Assembly (NCBI GenBank): GCA_934486635.1
Contig: CAKSPZ010000001.1
Span: forward strand, 62,001 to 126,000
Direction of reading: 5' to 3'
Origin: an uncultured Eubacteriales bacterium
GTDB lineage: Bacteria > Bacillota > Clostridia > Oscillospirales > Acutalibacteraceae
Length of the DNA: 64,000 nt
Part shown: piece by piece, positions 25,273 through 34,300 of the stretch
How positions within the stretch are numbered: the stretch's first letter is position 1
Layout of the letters: each line of letters begins with the position of its first letter
The notes under the pieces: model-generated
Told to the model about the DNA's origin: nothing
What the model saw: the letters and a program-made list of their open reading frames with translations, nothing else
Database searches by the model: none
Program-made: the position numbers and the translations under genes

Positions 25273-25590
25273 TTGAGTAATAGGTATAAAGCAGCAATAT
25301 CATATGTTGGAATATATTTTACAGGGATTTTTTTTCTTATTATTGAAAAGGAAAATGAATTTGTAAGAAAATCAGCAGCACAGTCAATTGTGTTGGGCTT
25401 AACAGCAGTTTTAACACATAACTTTCTATTGTTTTTGCCGTTAATAGGTAGAAATATGGCAACGATATTTGATGTTTTGTTTTTATTATTATTAATATTT
25501 TTGGTGATAAAAGCTTTAAATAACATCTATTTTAAAATACCATTTATCAGTGATATATCTGAAAAATATATAATACACTGGTTTAAATAA
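25273..25590 (+). CDS. Small DUF4870/Tic20-like membrane protein
   Basis: A 105-residue membrane protein with about three hydrophobic segments (roughly residues 7-25, 38-58 and 62-83). The first loop, ENEFVRKSAAQSIVLG, resembles the FxRxHAxQAL signature of DUF4870-type proteins, whose function is unknown. TTG is the start; AAGGAG overlaps the xth stop codon, so the gene is probably translated from the xth mRNA. It is followed by the Gld-like ABC operon after 26 bases. Confidence 0.7.
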   Translation: MSNRYKAAISYVGIYFTGIFFLIIEKENEFVRKSAAQSIVLGLTAVLTHNFLLFLPLIGRNMATIFDVLFLLLLIFLVIKALNNIYFKIPFISDISEKYIIHWFK

Positions 25591-25616
25591 AAAATTTTTT
25601 ATAAGGAGTGGAATGA

Positions 25617-26669
25617 ATGATTGAAGTTAAAAATTTAAGTAAAAAATATGGAACTAAGACGGCAATAAAAGATATTAATTTTACTGTAAATAATGGAGAA
25701 ATTTTAGGATTTTTAGGACCTAATGGAGCGGGGAAATCCACTACAATGAATATTATAACAGGATACATATCATCAACATCAGGGACAGTTACAATTGATG
25801 GAGTTGAAATAATGGAAAATCCTATTGCAGTGAAAAGAAAAATAGGTTATTTACCAGAACAACCTCCACTTTATCTTGATATGACAGTTAAGGCATATCT
25901 TGAATTTATATACGATTTAAAGAAAGTAAAATTAAATAAAAAAGACCATATTAATGAAATATGCAAACTTGTAAAAATAGACAATGTATATAATAGACTT
26001 ATAAAAAACTTATCAAAAGGCTATAAACAAAGAGTAGGTCTAGCTGGAGCATTAATGGGAAATCCAGAATTGCTAATTTTAGATGAACCTACAGTAGGTC
26101 TTGACCCAAATCAAATTATAGAAATTAGAGATTTAATAAAATCATTAAGTGATAAGCATACAATAATACTTTCATCACATATTTTGCCAGAGATACAATC
26201 AATTTGTAATAGGGTAATAGTTATCAATAATGGAACAGTTGTAGCAGATGATACAACTGAAAATTTATCACGAGGATTATCTTTAGATAACAGGTTAGTT
26301 TTGTGTATAGAAGGTAATCAGGAGGCTATAATAAGTGCTTTAAAGCAAATAAATGGAGTAAAGACTGTTAAACTTGGTGGAAACAAAGGAAACAATAGTT
26401 TTGAATACATAGTTAACTACGATAAAAATGAGGATATAAGGAAAAATGTTTTTTCATGTATGGCAACATTGCAATTTCCTATAATATCTATGAGCAATGA
26501 GAATTTATCACTTGAAGATATATTTATAAAATTAACAAATGAAAACCCTAAAGAAGAAGTAAATAAAAATAAATCTTCTAATAAAACTTCAATAGACAAA
26601 ACAAATAAAGACGAAAAAGATATTAGTAATGAAGATATAAAAGATAAAAAGTCTGGGGGAGAAAAATAA
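25617..26669 (+). CDS. ABC transporter ATP-binding protein (GldA-like)
   Basis: A 350-residue ATPase subunit with Walker A GPNGAGKST, signature LSKGYKQRVGLAGAL, Walker B LLILDEPTVGLD and the H-loop SSHIL. The last ~40 residues are an unusual Lys/Asn/Asp-rich tail. With the next three genes it forms the arrangement known from gliding-type GldAFG transporters, which in non-gliding Clostridia is a widespread ABC-2 exporter of unknown cargo. AAGGAGTGG precedes the ATG. Its stop overlaps the start of the permease gene (TAATG), indicating translational coupling. Confidence 0.92.
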   Translation: MIEVKNLSKKYGTKTAIKDINFTVNNGEILGFLGPNGAGKSTTMNIITGYISSTSGTVTIDGVEIMENPIAVKRKIGYLPEQPPLYLDMTVKAYLEFIYDLKKVKLNKKDHINEICKLVKIDNVYNRLIKNLSKGYKQRVGLAGALMGNPELLILDEPTVGLDPNQIIEIRDLIKSLSDKHTIILSSHILPEIQSICNRVIVINNGTVVADDTTENLSRGLSLDNRLVLCIEGNQEAIISALKQINGVKTVKLGGNKGNNSFEYIVNYDKNEDIRKNVFSCMATLQFPIISMSNENLSLEDIFIKLTNENPKEEVNKNKSSNKTSIDKTNKDEKDISNEDIKDKKSGGEK

Positions 26670-27373
26670 TGTTAGCAATAATGAAAAGAGAACTATCAGC
26701 GTATTTTTTATCACCAATAGGGTACATAGTATTAGCTGCATTTTATGCTTTTGGTGGGTTGTATTTTTATATGGCTACACTTTTATCAAATACTACCAGC
26801 CTATCTGACGTTTTTGGAAATTTATTTATTATATTAATTTTTATTATACCAATTTTGACAATGAGACTTTTTAGTGAAGACAAAAAACAAAAAACTGATC
26901 AAGCTTTACTAACAGCACCGGTTAGCCTTATAGCGATAGTATTAGGTAAGTATATTGCAGCGCTTATTATGTATTTAATTTGCATATCAATTACAATTGT
27001 TTATGCAATTATTATATCTTTTTTTAATTCTCCGGCTTGGCCAACAGTTATAGGAAACTTTATCGGTATTTTTCTTTTAGGTGCGGCTTTAATAGCAATT
27101 GGAATGTTTTTATCATCGCTTACAGAAAATCAGATAATAGCAGCTATTAGCGGTATTGTAGTAGGGTTATTTATATTTATGATAGATTCAATAGCAGGTG
27201 CAATAGGAAATAATTTTGTTAGTGATATATTAAAGAAAATTTCATTTATGTCGCACTATAACAATTTTACTATAGGAATATTGAATTTAGCAGATATTGT
27301 ATTTTTTATAAGTGTAAGTGCAATTTTTACGTTTTTAACAGTACGTGTTTTTGAAAAGAAAAGATGGAGCTAG
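26669..27373 (+). CDS. ABC-2 type permease (GldF-like)
   Basis: A 234-residue integral membrane protein with six hydrophobic helices, typical of ABC-2 permeases. The segment MRLFSEDKKQKTDQALLTAPV between helices 2 and 3 is a signature of the GldF/NosY-type family. It pairs with the preceding ATPase, whose stop it overlaps by one base, and precedes the GldG-like gene after 15 bases. Confidence 0.9.
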   Translation: MLAIMKRELSAYFLSPIGYIVLAAFYAFGGLYFYMATLLSNTTSLSDVFGNLFIILIFIIPILTMRLFSEDKKQKTDQALLTAPVSLIAIVLGKYIAALIMYLICISITIVYAIIISFFNSPAWPTVIGNFIGIFLLGAALIAIGMFLSSLTENQIIAAISGIVVGLFIFMIDSIAGAIGNNFVSDILKKISFMSHYNNFTIGILNLADIVFFISVSAIFTFLTVRVFEKKRWS

Positions 27374-27388
27374 AAAGGAGAAGATATC

Positions 27389-28825
27389 ATGAAAAAAAAT
27401 AATGAAATATTTGTAAAATTTAAAACAAGAAAATTTAAAGTTGGAAGTATAGCAACTGCAATAACTATAATTGTTGTCGCAGCTATAATAGTTTTAAATT
27501 TAATAACCAATCAATTGACTAATAAATTTAATTTAAGTCTAGACCTTACTTCAAATAAAATATTTTCTTTAACTCAAGAATCAATTGATTTTATAAAAAA
27601 ACTTGATAAAGATGTTGAGATAGTCGTTTTAAGTGATGAAGATACGTTTGTTCATTCAAATGACTATTTTGCACAGGCTAATGCTGTATTAAAACAATAT
27701 GCATCAAATTCTGATAAAATAAAACTTACATATATTGATACAGTCAAAAACCCAATGTATTTAAAAGATTATCAAAGTGAAAATATAACTGAAAATAGTG
27801 TAATAGTTAAATGTGGAGACAAGCATAAGACTATTACAGTACAAGACTTATTTAATATACAAAGAAGTTATTATGGTAGCAGTATAACTGGGTCAAAAGC
27901 AGAACAAGAACTTACGTCTGCAATATTATACGTATCAAGTAATAATCAAATGAAAATTACTGTACTAAAAGGTTATGGAGAACAAGATTCTACTGCATTT
28001 GTAGAACTTTTAAAGAAAAATAATTTTGATATATCTGAGGTGTCACTTTTAACAGAAGATATTCCTGAAGATTCAAAAGTAGCAATAGTTTACGGTCCTG
28101 AAAGAGATTATGATTTAACATCTATTGAAAAGTTAGAAAAGTTTTTATCATTAGGGGATAAAAATTTAATTTATGCATTAAATCCGGCTCAAAATGATTC
28201 TCCTAATTTAAAATCAATGTTTGAAAAACACAGCATAAAAATTAAAGATGGATTAGTCTATGAAACTAACATGCAAAATGTGGTAACAAACGTATTTGAA
28301 TCAATTAATGAATATGTAGATGAAGAATATAAAAATGGTTTGAAAAATACAGATATACCTGTATTAATGCCATTTGGTGCTCCTATCGAAACTACAAACT
28401 CTGAAAATACAAAAACATTACTACAATTTTCACAAACTACAGGAATATTCCCAAAAGGGGCAGGTCAAGACTTTGATTTTAAAGGAAATATATCTGGCCC
28501 GATTGCTTCTGTTATTTTGTCTTCACAAAAAAATGATAATGATAAATTATCAAATGTAGTTGTTGTTAGTTCATATGGGGCAATGAGTGGTGAATATTTA
28601 TCATCAAATGCACTTAATAATTCTGCTTATTTTATTAATATGATTAATAAAATGACAAATAAAGAGGACACTGGTATAACAATAGAGTCTAAAAATTTAG
28701 GTGGAGAAGAGTTAGGAATAAACAAAGAGTTATCTAGTATTATAGGTATAATTATGGCAATTATTTTGCCTATAGCTATTTTAATTATATGTGTAATAGT
28801 TTTCATTAAGAGAAAAAATAAATAA
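27389..28825 (+). CDS. GldG-like ABC transporter auxiliary protein
   Basis: A 478-residue protein with an N-terminal transmembrane helix (~20-42), a large extracytoplasmic region beginning NLSLDLTSNKIFSLTQESI, which is the typical start of ABC_transp_aux/GldG domains, and a C-terminal transmembrane helix (~450-472) followed by RKNK. The large domain has no visible catalytic motif. The family acts with GldA- and GldF-type subunits, and the operon order here is the same. AAAGGAGAAG precedes the ATG. Confidence 0.88.
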   Translation: MKKNNEIFVKFKTRKFKVGSIATAITIIVVAAIIVLNLITNQLTNKFNLSLDLTSNKIFSLTQESIDFIKKLDKDVEIVVLSDEDTFVHSNDYFAQANAVLKQYASNSDKIKLTYIDTVKNPMYLKDYQSENITENSVIVKCGDKHKTITVQDLFNIQRSYYGSSITGSKAEQELTSAILYVSSNNQMKITVLKGYGEQDSTAFVELLKKNNFDISEVSLLTEDIPEDSKVAIVYGPERDYDLTSIEKLEKFLSLGDKNLIYALNPAQNDSPNLKSMFEKHSIKIKDGLVYETNMQNVVTNVFESINEYVDEEYKNGLKNTDIPVLMPFGAPIETTNSENTKTLLQFSQTTGIFPKGAGQDFDFKGNISGPIASVILSSQKNDNDKLSNVVVVSSYGAMSGEYLSSNALNNSAYFINMINKMTNKEDTGITIESKNLGGEELGINKELSSIIGIIMAIILPIAILIICVIVFIKRKNK

Positions 28826-28842
28826 AGTTAGCAGGTGATTTT

Positions 28843-29406
28843 TTGCTTAAACGAAAACATAATTTAATAATAGTTTCAGTAATATTTGTACTTTTGTTAG
28901 GTGTTTTATTTTTATTAATATCATTACCGTCTTCATCTGATGAGAATAAATCTAAAAATGAAAGTGTACAGACATTTGATAATATTATAAATACATCTGA
29001 TAAAAAGATATCAAATATAGCAGTACAAAATTTATCAGGAACTTATGAAATCAAAATTAAAACTGATGGAGATAAGGAAGTTTATACTATACCTGGTCAA
29101 CCGGAAGATAAAATTTCACAAAATTTAGTTAAAGTTTTAGTGGAGGATATAATTAACTTAAAGCCTATACAAATTGTTAGTGAAGATGATAAAGATTTAT
29201 CAGTATATGGTTTAGATAAAAGTAAGGCAAATATAGTTATTACTTTTGATAACGGTGAAGAAGTGAAATTGATAATAGGAAATGATGCACCACTTTCTAA
29301 GGGAAGTTATATGATGAAAGAAAATGAATCAAAAGTATACTTAATATCTTCAACAGACAAAGAAATGTTTTTTAATGATGAAAGTTTTTATATAGAAAAA
29401 GAATAA
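28843..29406 (+). CDS. DUF4340 family membrane-anchored protein
   Basis: A 187-residue protein with one N-terminal membrane anchor (about 7-28) and an outside domain containing ENLVKVLVEDIINLKPIQIV-like and DKSKANIVITFDNGEEVKL segments that fit DUF4340, a family repeatedly found with GldG-like transporters. Function is unknown. TTG start with AGGTGAT upstream. It closes the four-gene ABC operon and is followed directly by a terminator. It is shorter than many DUF4340 proteins, containing only one copy of the repeat-like domain. Confidence 0.75.
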   Translation: MLKRKHNLIIVSVIFVLLLGVLFLLISLPSSSDENKSKNESVQTFDNIINTSDKKISNIAVQNLSGTYEIKIKTDGDKEVYTIPGQPEDKISQNLVKVLVEDIINLKPIQIVSEDDKDLSVYGLDKSKANIVITFDNGEEVKLIIGNDAPLSKGSYMMKENESKVYLISSTDKEMFFNDESFYIEKE

Positions 29407-29409
29407 TAA

Positions 29410-29450
29410 AAAAATGCACTATTTATTAATTTTATAAATAGTGCATTTTT
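29410..29450 (+). terminator. Terminator of the Gld-like ABC operon
   Basis: AAAAATGCACTATTTAT (29410-29426) and its perfect complement (29434-29450) with a 7-base loop and a T-run, immediately after the DUF4340 stop. Confidence 0.88.
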
Positions 29451-29470
29451 GATATTGTTTAACAAAAATA

Positions 29471-29499
29471 TTGACTAAAATATAAAAGTTGTGTATAAT
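29471..29499 (+). promoter_or_regulatory. Strong promoter of the orphan precursor gene
   Basis: TTGACT (29471-29476), 17 bases, TATAAT (29494-29499). It lies just after the terminator of the ABC operon, so the precursor gene is transcribed separately. Confidence 0.82.
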
Positions 29500-29545
29500 A
29501 TCATCAAGAAAACATATATTTAAAAAGAGGGGGAGGTTTTTTATT

Positions 29546-29818
29546 ATGGATTTACAAGATTTTAAATCATTAAAACCAGAGTTCGTAAGTGCAGCTAAAA
29601 ATTGTAAGGATGAATCAGAATTTACAAAATTAGCAGAAAAAAATGGAATAAAATTTGGGAAAAATTGTTTGGAAAAAGCGTATGACTTATTTTGTATACA
29701 GAGTAACGGAGAACTATCGGAGGAATCACTCAAAAATGTTTCAGGTGGGACAGACTTTAATATATCCGAATTAGGATTGGGGTATGGAAAAGACACATTT
29801 ATATTTACAGATAAATAA
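29546..29818 (+). CDS. Orphan Gly-Gly (Nif11-like) precursor peptide 4
   Basis: A 90-residue precursor. The leader has the Nif11-like layout (DFKSLKPEFVSAAKNCKDE, FTKLAEKNGIKFG) and ends ELSEESLKNVSGG. Cleavage would release 22 residues beginning TDFNISELGLGYGK and ending FTDK, without cysteine and rich in Gly, aromatic and acidic residues. GAGGGGGAGG is a very strong ribosome site before the ATG at 29546. It has its own promoter and terminator and lies 6 kb from the exporters, which presumably process it. The predicted frame upstream of this ATG has no start signals. Confidence 0.82.
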   Translation: MDLQDFKSLKPEFVSAAKNCKDESEFTKLAEKNGIKFGKNCLEKAYDLFCIQSNGELSEESLKNVSGGTDFNISELGLGYGKDTFIFTDK

Positions 29819-29852
29819 AAAAACAGCTCACAAGATTGTGAGCTGTTTTTTA
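29816..29852. terminator. Bidirectional terminator
   Basis: AAAAAACAGCTCACAA pairs with TTGTGAGCTGTTTTTT around a 3-base loop. It ends the orphan precursor on the plus strand and, with the A-tract read as T, also the convergent gene at 29864-30454. Confidence 0.85.
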
Positions 29853-29863
29853 TAGATTGATGT

Positions 29864-30454
29864 TTACATAACAACTATGTGAACAGTTGAGTAAGTTAAT
29901 TGTAATAGGAAATTTGAAAGATAAGTAATAATATCGTCAAAATTTTCCCCGACTTTTGCCATTTTAAATTTACTAAATACATTATTTTTATTTTTTAAGT
30001 TAACAAAAGAACAACGATTATCATCTTTACAAGCATGTACTGCATCGATAGTAACAGGTATGCTTGCAAAAACTGCCATTATTGCAGCGATGATGGCAGA
30101 TGCACAAATTCCATCAAAAATAACTGAAAGCAGTTGACGAGAAAAGCTTTTAGTTGTTTTTTTATTAGATTTTATAGATGATTCAATGTTAGCTAATGAT
30201 TTTTTGATTGAATCTATTTCTTCTTTGCTGATTTTGTTATTTCTTGAGATTTCAGTTAAATCTTTTTTTACTGTTTGTAAGTTTTCTTCGTTTACTTCAC
30301 TTTTTTTGGAGAGGTTAGTTAAATCATTTTTAAGTTTTTGAATTTCTTGTGTTTCTTGTAATTGTGTAGGTTCTGCTGCATAACAAAAAGTCATATTTGC
30401 AGGAACGATTATCATAGAAAGAACAAGAATTGATGAAATTAATTTTTTAAACAT
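29864..30454 (-). CDS. Secreted/membrane coiled-coil protein of unknown function
   Basis: A 196-residue protein with a signal peptide ending near FCYAAEP, a charged heptad-like coiled coil at about residues 35-100 (repeated LKNDLTNLSKK, LQTVKKDLTEISRN, IDSIKKSLANIESS), one hydrophobic segment at about 112-135 and a polar C-terminus with two cysteines (ACKDDNRC). I do not recognise a family. It converges on the orphan precursor gene with a shared terminator. Its leader (TTAGAAAGGTATGGTACT before ATG) closely resembles that of the secreted protein at 45240-47045. Confidence 0.65.
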   Translation of the reverse strand: MFKKLISSILVLSMIIVPANMTFCYAAEPTQLQETQEIQKLKNDLTNLSKKSEVNEENLQTVKKDLTEISRNNKISKEEIDSIKKSLANIESSIKSNKKTTKSFSRQLLSVIFDGICASAIIAAIMAVFASIPVTIDAVHACKDDNRCSFVNLKNKNNVFSKFKMAKVGENFDDIITYLSNFLLQLTYSTVHIVVM

Positions 30455-30606
30455 AGTACCATACCTTTCTAATTTATATTAAATTAATTATAGCACATTT
30501 AATTTGAAAATCTATAAAAAAACAAAAAAATATTATTATCGATATAACATTTGAACTTAATTAATACTTTTAGTATATATGTAATAACGCCAGATTTAAT
30601 TAAAAA

Positions 30607-30642
30607 AAGAGGGGCTCGCGCGGTTTAGTGCGAGACCCTCTT
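30607..30642 (-). terminator. Terminator of the SOD gene; conserved-loop hairpin, copy 2
   Basis: GAGGGTCTCGC and GCGAGCCCCTC (minus strand) pair with one mismatch around the loop ACTAAACCGC, then a T-run. The loop is the third-variant copy of the element seen at 6691, 34255 and 34301. Confidence 0.82.
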
Positions 30643-30644
30643 TT

Positions 30645-31148
30645 TTATATGGCTTTAATTATTCCACAAGCAATTCGTATACCGGAATTACCTGCAGGTT
30701 GACTTCTAAAGTCATCTGGACTTTGGTGTATAATAGCAGTTTTTCCAATAATTTCTCCCGGGGTAAATTTATCTGTATATACAGCCATAAAAGCATATCC
30801 ATGATTTGAAAAAAGTACAGGTAAGTCACCAGCATGATTGGGATGATTATTAGAACCAGGATTATAATGACTACCAGCTAAAGAGAATGCTTCTGGGCCT
30901 TCTGTTGGTTTACACTGATTTCCAGAGTGAATATGAAATCCAAATGGGCCAATTTGGGGACTGGTAGAAGTGGCAGGTGAGAATTCAGGAAGTCCTTTGG
31001 CATCAATTACAACTAAAGTGCCGCTATTAAATTTGTAAAATAATATTTTTGCCAAAAGATTTGGCGCAAGGCCACTACCTTTTAAAACTGCATAAGCGGA
31101 AGGTTCTTGTGATAAAGTAGAAAGAAAAGGTAACTCATTTTTATACAT
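30645..31148 (-). CDS. Superoxide dismutase [Cu-Zn] family protein
   Basis: A ~167-residue Cu-Zn SOD fold protein. Ligands are all present in order: GFHIHSGNQC (two copper histidines and the disulfide cysteine), GSHYNP, NHPNHAGDL (histidines and aspartate of the zinc site, with a shortened loop), AIIHQSPDD (last copper histidine) and the second cysteine in RIACGI. No signal peptide is seen, so it is probably cytoplasmic, unlike most bacterial Cu-Zn SODs. It would remove superoxide in this anaerobe, if metallated. AGGAGA seven bases upstream supports the ATG at 31148. It is monocistronic. Confidence 0.9.
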   Translation of the reverse strand: MYKNELPFLSTLSQEPSAYAVLKGSGLAPNLLAKILFYKFNSGTLVVIDAKGLPEFSPATSTSPQIGPFGFHIHSGNQCKPTEGPEAFSLAGSHYNPGSNNHPNHAGDLPVLFSNHGYAFMAVYTDKFTPGEIIGKTAIIHQSPDDFRSQPAGNSGIRIACGIIKAI

Positions 31149-31221
31149 AATTTGTCTCCTGTTCAATAAAATATTATATCAATTTATTTTATGAAAAATA
31201 TAGGATACGTGAGACTTTTAT

Positions 31222-32772
31222 TTATGTATGAATAGTATTTTTTATCCATTTTATGTCACTAGACTTTATTGTACCTGTTAAAAATAAAGTTATAATGTAT
31301 AACATAGTACTAAAAATTACTTCAAAACAAGTTTTGATAAATATAGAATTAATAGGACAATTTGAAGTAATTAACATAGTAAAAATTGATGAAAAAGAAG
31401 AACAAATTAATGGACGAATAATCCAATCCATTAAATTTAATTTTAATTCAGTGACTTTTAAAAGTCTGGCAATGCTTAATGTAGAATTTAAAATAGTACT
31501 TGTAAACATCATTATTATGAGTCCATTAATACCGATGACTGGAAGTAAAATAAATATTAGTATTATTCTTACAACGGAATCAATAATATTATAAGACAAG
31601 TAATGCAATTGTTGATTTAATCCTTTTAACATTCCATCAACTACTTTATCTAAATACATTAGTGGTACAAGTGGAGATAAAAGACTTAAATAAGTACCAC
31701 ATTCACTACTTGAATAAATGCTTATGCCTAAATCTTTAGAAAAAAATAAAAATATATTCATAGTCATAATAGAAAACAATAAAGTAATTTTTAAGACTTT
31801 AGCAGCCATGTGATTGATATTTTTTTTATGATGGACAGCATTAGCTTCAGACATTTCAGGAATTAGTAACATGGAAAAAGATAATAAAAATAATGTAGGA
31901 AATGTTATAATTGGCATAACCATACCAACAATCATACCGTAAGTTGATAATGCTTTAGTTCCAGAAGCTCCAAATCGTTTTAGCCCAGATGGAATCATAA
32001 CGTTTTCTACAGTACTTAGTCCGGCACGAAGAGAAGCACTGGCGGTAAGCGGCAAAAAAATAAAAATTATTTTTGACGATAATTGAGATTTTAATTTTCT
32101 TGTTATGCTAAATTTTTTAATATCATAAATGTATAATATGTATGAATATATGCAAGAAAAAAATTCAGATACACTAGTACCTATAACTATGGCTGCGCAA
32201 GCATATTCAATTCCAAGTGGAGCTAATTTTCCAATTAGTATAATAAAAACAATAATTTCAATTATTTGCTCAAATAGTTGTTCGCTAACAGTTTTTATTA
32301 CACGTCTTACTGCATAAAAATATCCTCTAAAACAAGAAGATATGGCTACAAAAGGGAGACTGGGGGCTAATATTTTTAAAGACAAAACAGAACGATGATC
32401 CTTTAAAACGTAGGTTCCAATTTGGTCAGCAAAAATAAACATAATACTACCAGCAACAATGCTTATGAATATGCCTAAAATTAAACACTTAATTATTACA
32501 TTTTTAGCTTTTGCATACTCTTCTTTTGCTAAAAAATCAGTTACCAATCTAGTTACCGTTAAACTAATACCTGTAGTGGAAAAAGTGGCTGCAAAAAAAT
32601 ATATAGCCGTAATTAATTGATAAAGTCCTATTCCTTCAGCTCCAACTTTATTTGACATATATATACGAAAGAACATTCCTATACTCATGTTGATAAGCGA
32701 TGCACAAGTTAGTAATAATGCATTTAACATAAATGTTTTCTTTTTCATAAAATTATTTACACTCCATTTCAT
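31222..32772 (-). CDS. spoVB: SpoVB-like polysaccharide/lipid flippase (MOP superfamily)
   Basis: A 516-residue integral membrane protein with about 14 helices, belonging to the polysaccharide transporter branch of the MOP (MATE/MviN) superfamily. The opening MLNALLLTCASLINMSIG and MFFRIYMSNKVGAEGIGLYQL segment is typical of SpoVB, which is needed for spore cortex synthesis, presumably by moving lipid-linked precursors. Several paralogues exist in spore formers, so the symbol is a best guess. The start is uncertain: ATG at 32772 has no clear ribosome site, and an ATG at 32748 has GGAG 13 bases upstream. Confidence 0.85.
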   Translation of the reverse strand: MKWSVNNFMKKKTFMLNALLLTCASLINMSIGMFFRIYMSNKVGAEGIGLYQLITAIYFFAATFSTTGISLTVTRLVTDFLAKEEYAKAKNVIIKCLILGIFISIVAGSIMFIFADQIGTYVLKDHRSVLSLKILAPSLPFVAISSCFRGYFYAVRRVIKTVSEQLFEQIIEIIVFIILIGKLAPLGIEYACAAIVIGTSVSEFFSCIYSYILYIYDIKKFSITRKLKSQLSSKIIFIFLPLTASASLRAGLSTVENVMIPSGLKRFGASGTKALSTYGMIVGMVMPIITFPTLFLLSFSMLLIPEMSEANAVHHKKNINHMAAKVLKITLLFSIMTMNIFLFFSKDLGISIYSSSECGTYLSLLSPLVPLMYLDKVVDGMLKGLNQQLHYLSYNIIDSVVRIILIFILLPVIGINGLIIMMFTSTILNSTLSIARLLKVTELKLNLMDWIIRPLICSSFSSIFTMLITSNCPINSIFIKTCFEVIFSTMLYIITLFLTGTIKSSDIKWIKNTIHT

Positions 32773-32865
32773 AATTAGATATATGCAGAGTAATTTTTTA
32801 TTATGTTCTGGTATTTAATGCAAATCTATGGTAAAATTAATGTACCTTTATATGGAGGATTGTTT

Positions 32866-33372
32866 ATGGATTTTGATAAAATATTTGAGATAATGGATGA
32901 AGCTTTTCCAAACAACGAAATGAGAACTTATGAAGAACAAAAAAAATTATTGAGTAATGAGAGGTATCATATATATAAAGAGTATAGCAATGGCAAAATA
33001 ATTGGATTTTTAGCATACTGGGATTTAGAAAATTGCTTATTTTTAGAACATTTAGCTGTTGATAAAAATTTTAGAGGGCATGGAACTGGTGCTAATATAA
33101 TTTTAAATAATATAAAAAATGTAAATAAACCGGTTTTTTTAGAAGTAGAACTTCCTACTACAGATTTAGCAGCTAGAAGGATAAATTTTTATAAACGTCT
33201 TGGTTTTTTCTTAAATGAGTTCACTTATGTCCAACCAGCATTAAGAAAAAATGAAAAAAGTCAAAATCTTTTTATAATGAGTTATAAAAAACCAATATCT
33301 GAACAAGAGTTTATTAAATATAAAAATGAAATTTATAAAAATGTTTATAATTTAACGTCTAAGGAGATTTAG
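32866..33372 (+). CDS. GNAT family N-acetyltransferase
   Basis: A ~168-residue acetyltransferase. The central fold shows FLEHLAVDKNFRGHGTGANII, which holds the acetyl-CoA-binding RGxGxG-like motif (here RGHGTG), followed by VFLEVELP and RRINFYKRLGFF. The substrate cannot be predicted. GGAGG seven bases upstream favours the ATG at 32866 over an upstream start at 32803. DegV follows after three bases, so they are co-transcribed. Confidence 0.88.
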   Translation: MDFDKIFEIMDEAFPNNEMRTYEEQKKLLSNERYHIYKEYSNGKIIGFLAYWDLENCLFLEHLAVDKNFRGHGTGANIILNNIKNVNKPVFLEVELPTTDLAARRINFYKRLGFFLNEFTYVQPALRKNEKSQNLFIMSYKKPISEQEFIKYKNEIYKNVYNLTSKEI

Positions 33373-33375
33373 TAT

Positions 33376-34239
33376 ATGAATGATTATATTATTTTTACAG
33401 ATTCAACTTGTGATTTAGAAAAAGAACATATTAAAGATTTGGATATAAAAGTAATTCCATTAAAGTTTATGTTTGAAGGAAAAACTTATTGCGATGGAGA
33501 AGGGCTATCATATAAGGAATTTTATGATTTATTAAGAGATAAAAAAAATGTAACTACAAGCCAAATAAATACAGGTACGTTTGTAGAAGAATTTGAACCA
33601 TATTTAAAAGAAGGTAAGGATATATTATATATTGCTTTTTCATCTGGGCTTAGTGGTACATATGCATCAGCTAAAATTGCTCAAAGTGATTTATTAGAAA
33701 AGTATCCGAAAAGAAAAATTATAGTTATAGATTCACTTTGTGCGTCTATGGGAGAGGGATTATTGGTTCACTATGCTGCTTGCAAGAAAAAAGCTGGGTT
33801 ATCTATTGATGAGTTAGCAAATTGGATTGAAAATAATAAATTGAAAATATGTCATTGGTTTACAGTTGATGATTTGTTTCATTTAAAAAGAGGTGGAAGA
33901 GTTTCATCAGTAGCTGCTGTGTTTGGAACTATGCTTGGGGTAAAACCAGTTATGCATGTCGATAATGAAGGACATTTAATACCAATGGAAAAAGTAAGAG
34001 GACGAAAAGCAGCTTTAGTTGCATTGGTTGATCACATGGAAAAAACTGCTCAATTAAATTCAGATGATGTAGTATTTATTTCACATGGAGATGCTATTGA
34101 TGATGCAAATATGGTGAAAGACCTTGTTCTAAAGAAATTTAATGTAAAAGATGTAAAATTAAATTATGTAGGCTCAGTTATTGGGTCACATTCTGGTCCC
34201 GGGACTATAGCTTTGTTTTTTTTGGGTAAAAATAGATAA
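33376..34239 (+). CDS. DegV family fatty-acid-binding protein
   Basis: A 287-residue DegV protein, the FakB-type fatty-acid carriers that present fatty acids to the kinase FakA. The N-terminal FTDSTCDLEKE, the TSQINTG loop, the FSSGLSGTYASAK fatty-acid-binding segment and FHLKRGGRVSS are all typical. No fakA is in this window. AAGGAG lies seven bases before the ATG. It is followed by two hairpins carrying the conserved loop. Confidence 0.92.
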   Translation: MNDYIIFTDSTCDLEKEHIKDLDIKVIPLKFMFEGKTYCDGEGLSYKEFYDLLRDKKNVTTSQINTGTFVEEFEPYLKEGKDILYIAFSSGLSGTYASAKIAQSDLLEKYPKRKIIVIDSLCASMGEGLLVHYAACKKKAGLSIDELANWIENNKLKICHWFTVDDLFHLKRGGRVSSVAAVFGTMLGVKPVMHVDNEGHLIPMEKVRGRKAALVALVDHMEKTAQLNSDDVVFISHGDAIDDANMVKDLVLKKFNVKDVKLNYVGSVIGSHSGPGTIALFFLGKNR

Positions 34240-34254
34240 ATATTTAATTAAAAA

Positions 34255-34290
34255 ACGGATGCCGAGCGCGGTATAGTGCGAGGCATCCGT
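34255..34290 (+). terminator. Hairpin after degV; conserved-loop element, copy 3
   Basis: ACGGATGCC (34255-34263) pairs with GGCATCCGT (34282-34290); inside two mismatches and a GC pair enclose the loop GCGGTATAGT, the reverse complement of ACTATACCGC. TTCAGTTTTT follows. Confidence 0.8.
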
Positions 34291-34300
34291 TTCAGTTTTT

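Noticed and set aside
29057..29405. DUF4340 gene as part of the peptide system
   Set aside because: The Gld-like ABC operon with DUF4340 is widespread in Clostridia without RiPP genes, and a terminator and new promoter separate it from the orphan precursor.
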